A DNA stretch of 64,000 bases from Planctomycetota bacterium (lineage in GTDB: Bacteria > Planctomycetota > UBA1135), in NCBI GenBank assembly GCA_008501825.1, contig QQUA01000002.1, positions 168,695 through 232,694 of the forward strand, written 5' to 3'. Shown here in pieces: positions 62,612 to 64,000 of the stretch. The position numbers and the translations under genes are program-made. Below the pieces are notes generated by a model. The model worked only from the letters and a program-made list of their open reading frames with translations, made no database searches and had not been told where the DNA came from. The number at the start of each line of letters is the position of its first letter. The stretch's first letter is position 1.

Positions 62612-64000
62612 TTAAGGAAGGCTCATTTCCAAAGGACGACTGACGGTCAATCCGCCGGCGGCCCCGGAATCCCGCAACAGCGCCTGGAGGTAGTAGCTGC
62701 CGGAAGGCAAGCCGGCCGGCAAATCGACGGTCAAGCTCTGCCAACCCATTCCGGCACCCTGTCCTTGCAGGTCGAAATCGACGAACGGGCTTGCCAGAGG
62801 CAGGATCTGAAGGTCGCATCCGGGAGCGATGGAGAGCACACCGGTACCGCGGCCGGCGAGCAAGCGGCCCCGGCTGCCGCCGAGCCCGAGAATCAACTGC
62901 AACTCCGCCGCTTGGCCCGGGGCCGGAAAACCATTTCCCCAAAGCTCCGGAGTGAAGCCTCCACTGCCGGCGCAACCGTAGCCGTAAACCTGATAACCGC
63001 CGCTTCCATCCGGTTCCAACAAATAAGCCCGAAAGGCATTGAGGAAGCTCCCGACTCCGACGATGCGCCCTTGATTGTCGATGTCTTGCGCATCCAAAAG
63101 CCACCAACCGGATCCGGGAGGGATCAAGTCATTGAGATCCTGCATGGGCCCTTGTCCGGTCCAAAGAAAGGCCACGTTCTGGTGAACCGCGTTGGTGCCT
63201 CCACCGACCACATGACCGAAATCATTGATCCCAAACGCCCAAGATTCTTGGCCACCGAGAGTCCCCAAACTCTTGATCACCCCTCGATCCCATACCACGG
63301 CGGTTTCCCAATCGATCAGATCGCCAATGAAATCGCCGGAGCCACAAATTTGGCCGCATTCGTTCACGTCCTGAGCCCGGCTGGTTCTGCCCAGCAAAAC
63401 GCCCGGGTCGTGAAGGTCGGTCAGTTGGCCATTGGCAAGCCAATGGACCGCGTGCCGGAATCCCCCACTGACTTCCGACCAGCCGACCACCTCGCCGTTT
63501 TCGGCCAAAGCGACGCCGATGGCATTGCCGGTCCCCCCGGCCAAGGCAGGAAGAGCATGGACGATGCCGCCTTCGAACAGGTAGGGACGGTTGCGCAGAA
63601 GTTGGGGATCCCAGCCGCTGCCCAAGATTTGTCCGGCCTCGTTCACCGCCGTAGCCGTTTTCAATTCCAAGGGATCGCCGCCGGTCACCCAATCCGAAAG
63701 AGCGGTGGCTTGCCCTTGGTCCCAAACCACCGGGTGGGTTTGGATGATGATGATGTGGCCAGTTTGCACGTCTTCCGATTGGCCGACCATGAAGCCTTGG
63801 CTGTTGCCGTCGGTGGCAACGCCTCCTTCATGACCGCTTAACACCGGCAAGAGATGGCTTCCCAAGTCGTCCCACCAAACCGGTTGGGTCCATGTATCGA
63901 TAGGTCGCTGGCCTCCGCCCACGGCAAATCCACGATCGGGCAAGGCTACCGGGTAGCTAGTCGTCAGGATCTGATTGTGGTCCAGATCGGAGATGCCGTA
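62612..64000 (-). CDS. HAF-repeat secreted protein with Planctomycetota-type C-terminal domain, 5' end missing
   Basis: The open frame continues through the right edge of the window, so the true start is missing; 462 residues are seen. Six to seven beta-propeller-like HAF repeats are visible, with the recurring pattern AxxVNExGQIxGSG (seen as TAVNEAGQILGSG, DVNECGQICGSGDF and GINDFGHVVGGGTN). The last 130 residues (GYGCAGSGGFTPELWGNGFP, then GRGTGVLSIAPGCDLQILPL) form a domain common at the end of secreted Planctomycetota proteins and possibly an anchoring or sorting element. Ligand unknown. Confidence 0.85.
   Translation of the reverse strand, partial: YGISDLDHNQILTTSYPVALPDRGFAVGGGQRPIDTWTQPVWWDDLGSHLLPVLSGHEGGVATDGNSQGFMVGQSEDVQTGHIIIIQTHPVVWDQGQATALSDWVTGGDPLELKTATAVNEAGQILGSGWDPQLLRNRPYLFEGGIVHALPALAGGTGNAIGVALAENGEVVGWSEVSGGFRHAVHWLANGQLTDLHDPGVLLGRTSRAQDVNECGQICGSGDFIGDLIDWETAVVWDRGVIKSLGTLGGQESWAFGINDFGHVVGGGTNAVHQNVAFLWTGQGPMQDLNDLIPPGSGWWLLDAQDIDNQGRIVGVGSFLNAFRAYLLEPDGSGGYQVYGYGCAGSGGFTPELWGNGFPAPGQAAELQLILGLGGSRGRLLAGRGTGVLSIAPGCDLQILPLASPFVDFDLQGQGAGMGWQSLTVDLPAGLPSGSYYLQALLRDSGAAGGLTVSRPLEMSLP

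Noticed and set aside
1..64000. CRISPR arrays, rRNA, tRNA genes, insertion sequences or a replication origin
   Set aside because: Intergenic gaps are short and I saw no repeat-spacer structure, transposase, tRNA-like cloverleaf or DnaA-box cluster; a dedicated tRNA scan could not be run.

Overview
The window reads as chromosomal DNA of a Planctomycetota-type bacterium. Supporting signs are a secreted heme-binding/DUF1080 fusion protein of the PVC type, an arylsulfatase, a Tat-exported hydroxypyruvate-isomerase-like TIM barrel, tandem Ser/Thr kinases, and surface proteins with FG-GAP or HAF repeats at the two window edges. The genus cannot be read from the sequence. Most of the window is GC-rich, so nearly every gene carries long spurious antisense reading frames. 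Two stretches are visibly AT-richer: about 13.3-15.9 kb and about 26.7-40.2 kb.

Layout. 0-0.55 kb: partial FG-GAP surface protein. 0.8-10.7 kb (minus strand): a ten-gene operon for a soluble group 3b-like NAD(P)-linked [NiFe] hydrogenase, in the order beta, cNMP-binding protein, gamma, delta, alpha, maturation protease, hypF, hypC, hypD, hypE; hypA and hypB are not in the window. 10.9-13.3 kb: secreted alpha/alpha-toroid protein. 13.3-16.4 kb: small accessory genes (PH-like membrane protein, SnoaL-like, DUF2971, YcxB-like). 16.4-22.5 kb (minus): sulfatase, glutaminyl cyclase, PhoD-like phosphatase, cupin and PhyH-like dioxygenase in one probable operon. 22.6-26.7 kb: TIM barrel, cystathionine beta-synthase, M1 aminopeptidase.

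26.7-38.7 kb (minus): a seven-gene operon that I do not recognise as a described system. It encodes a sigma-54 response regulator, a sensor-kinase-like ATPase, a membrane protein, an SPFH protein with two zinc ribbons, a 695-residue lipoprotein, a membrane protein with a kinase/pseudokinase tandem and zinc ribbons, and a zinc-ribbon protein with an FHA-like region. A good sigma-54 promoter lies just upstream of the regulator. Divergently placed are an excisionase-type HTH protein and a coiled-coil protein with a CxxCH motif. The parts suggest an envelope-sensing phospho-signalling module built on an SPFH scaffold, but its output is unknown.

40.2-53.7 kb: ordinary metabolism (class I fumarase, eukaryote-type NADP isocitrate dehydrogenase), the large PVC-type protein, a GntR regulator with an alpha/beta hydrolase, a membrane AlkP-superfamily protein and an MFS transporter. 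53.9-60.9 kb (plus): a four-gene operon, probably for an unusual lipid. It has an aminotransferase fused to an acyl-ACP-reductase-like domain, a CDP-alcohol phosphatidyltransferase with an altered motif, a rifampicin-phosphotransferase-like/PEP-synthase-like enzyme and a CarS-like CDP-archaeol synthase homologue. 60.9-62.5 kb: an ECF42-type sigma factor with its DGPF/YCII partner. 62.6-64 kb: a 5'-truncated HAF-repeat surface protein.
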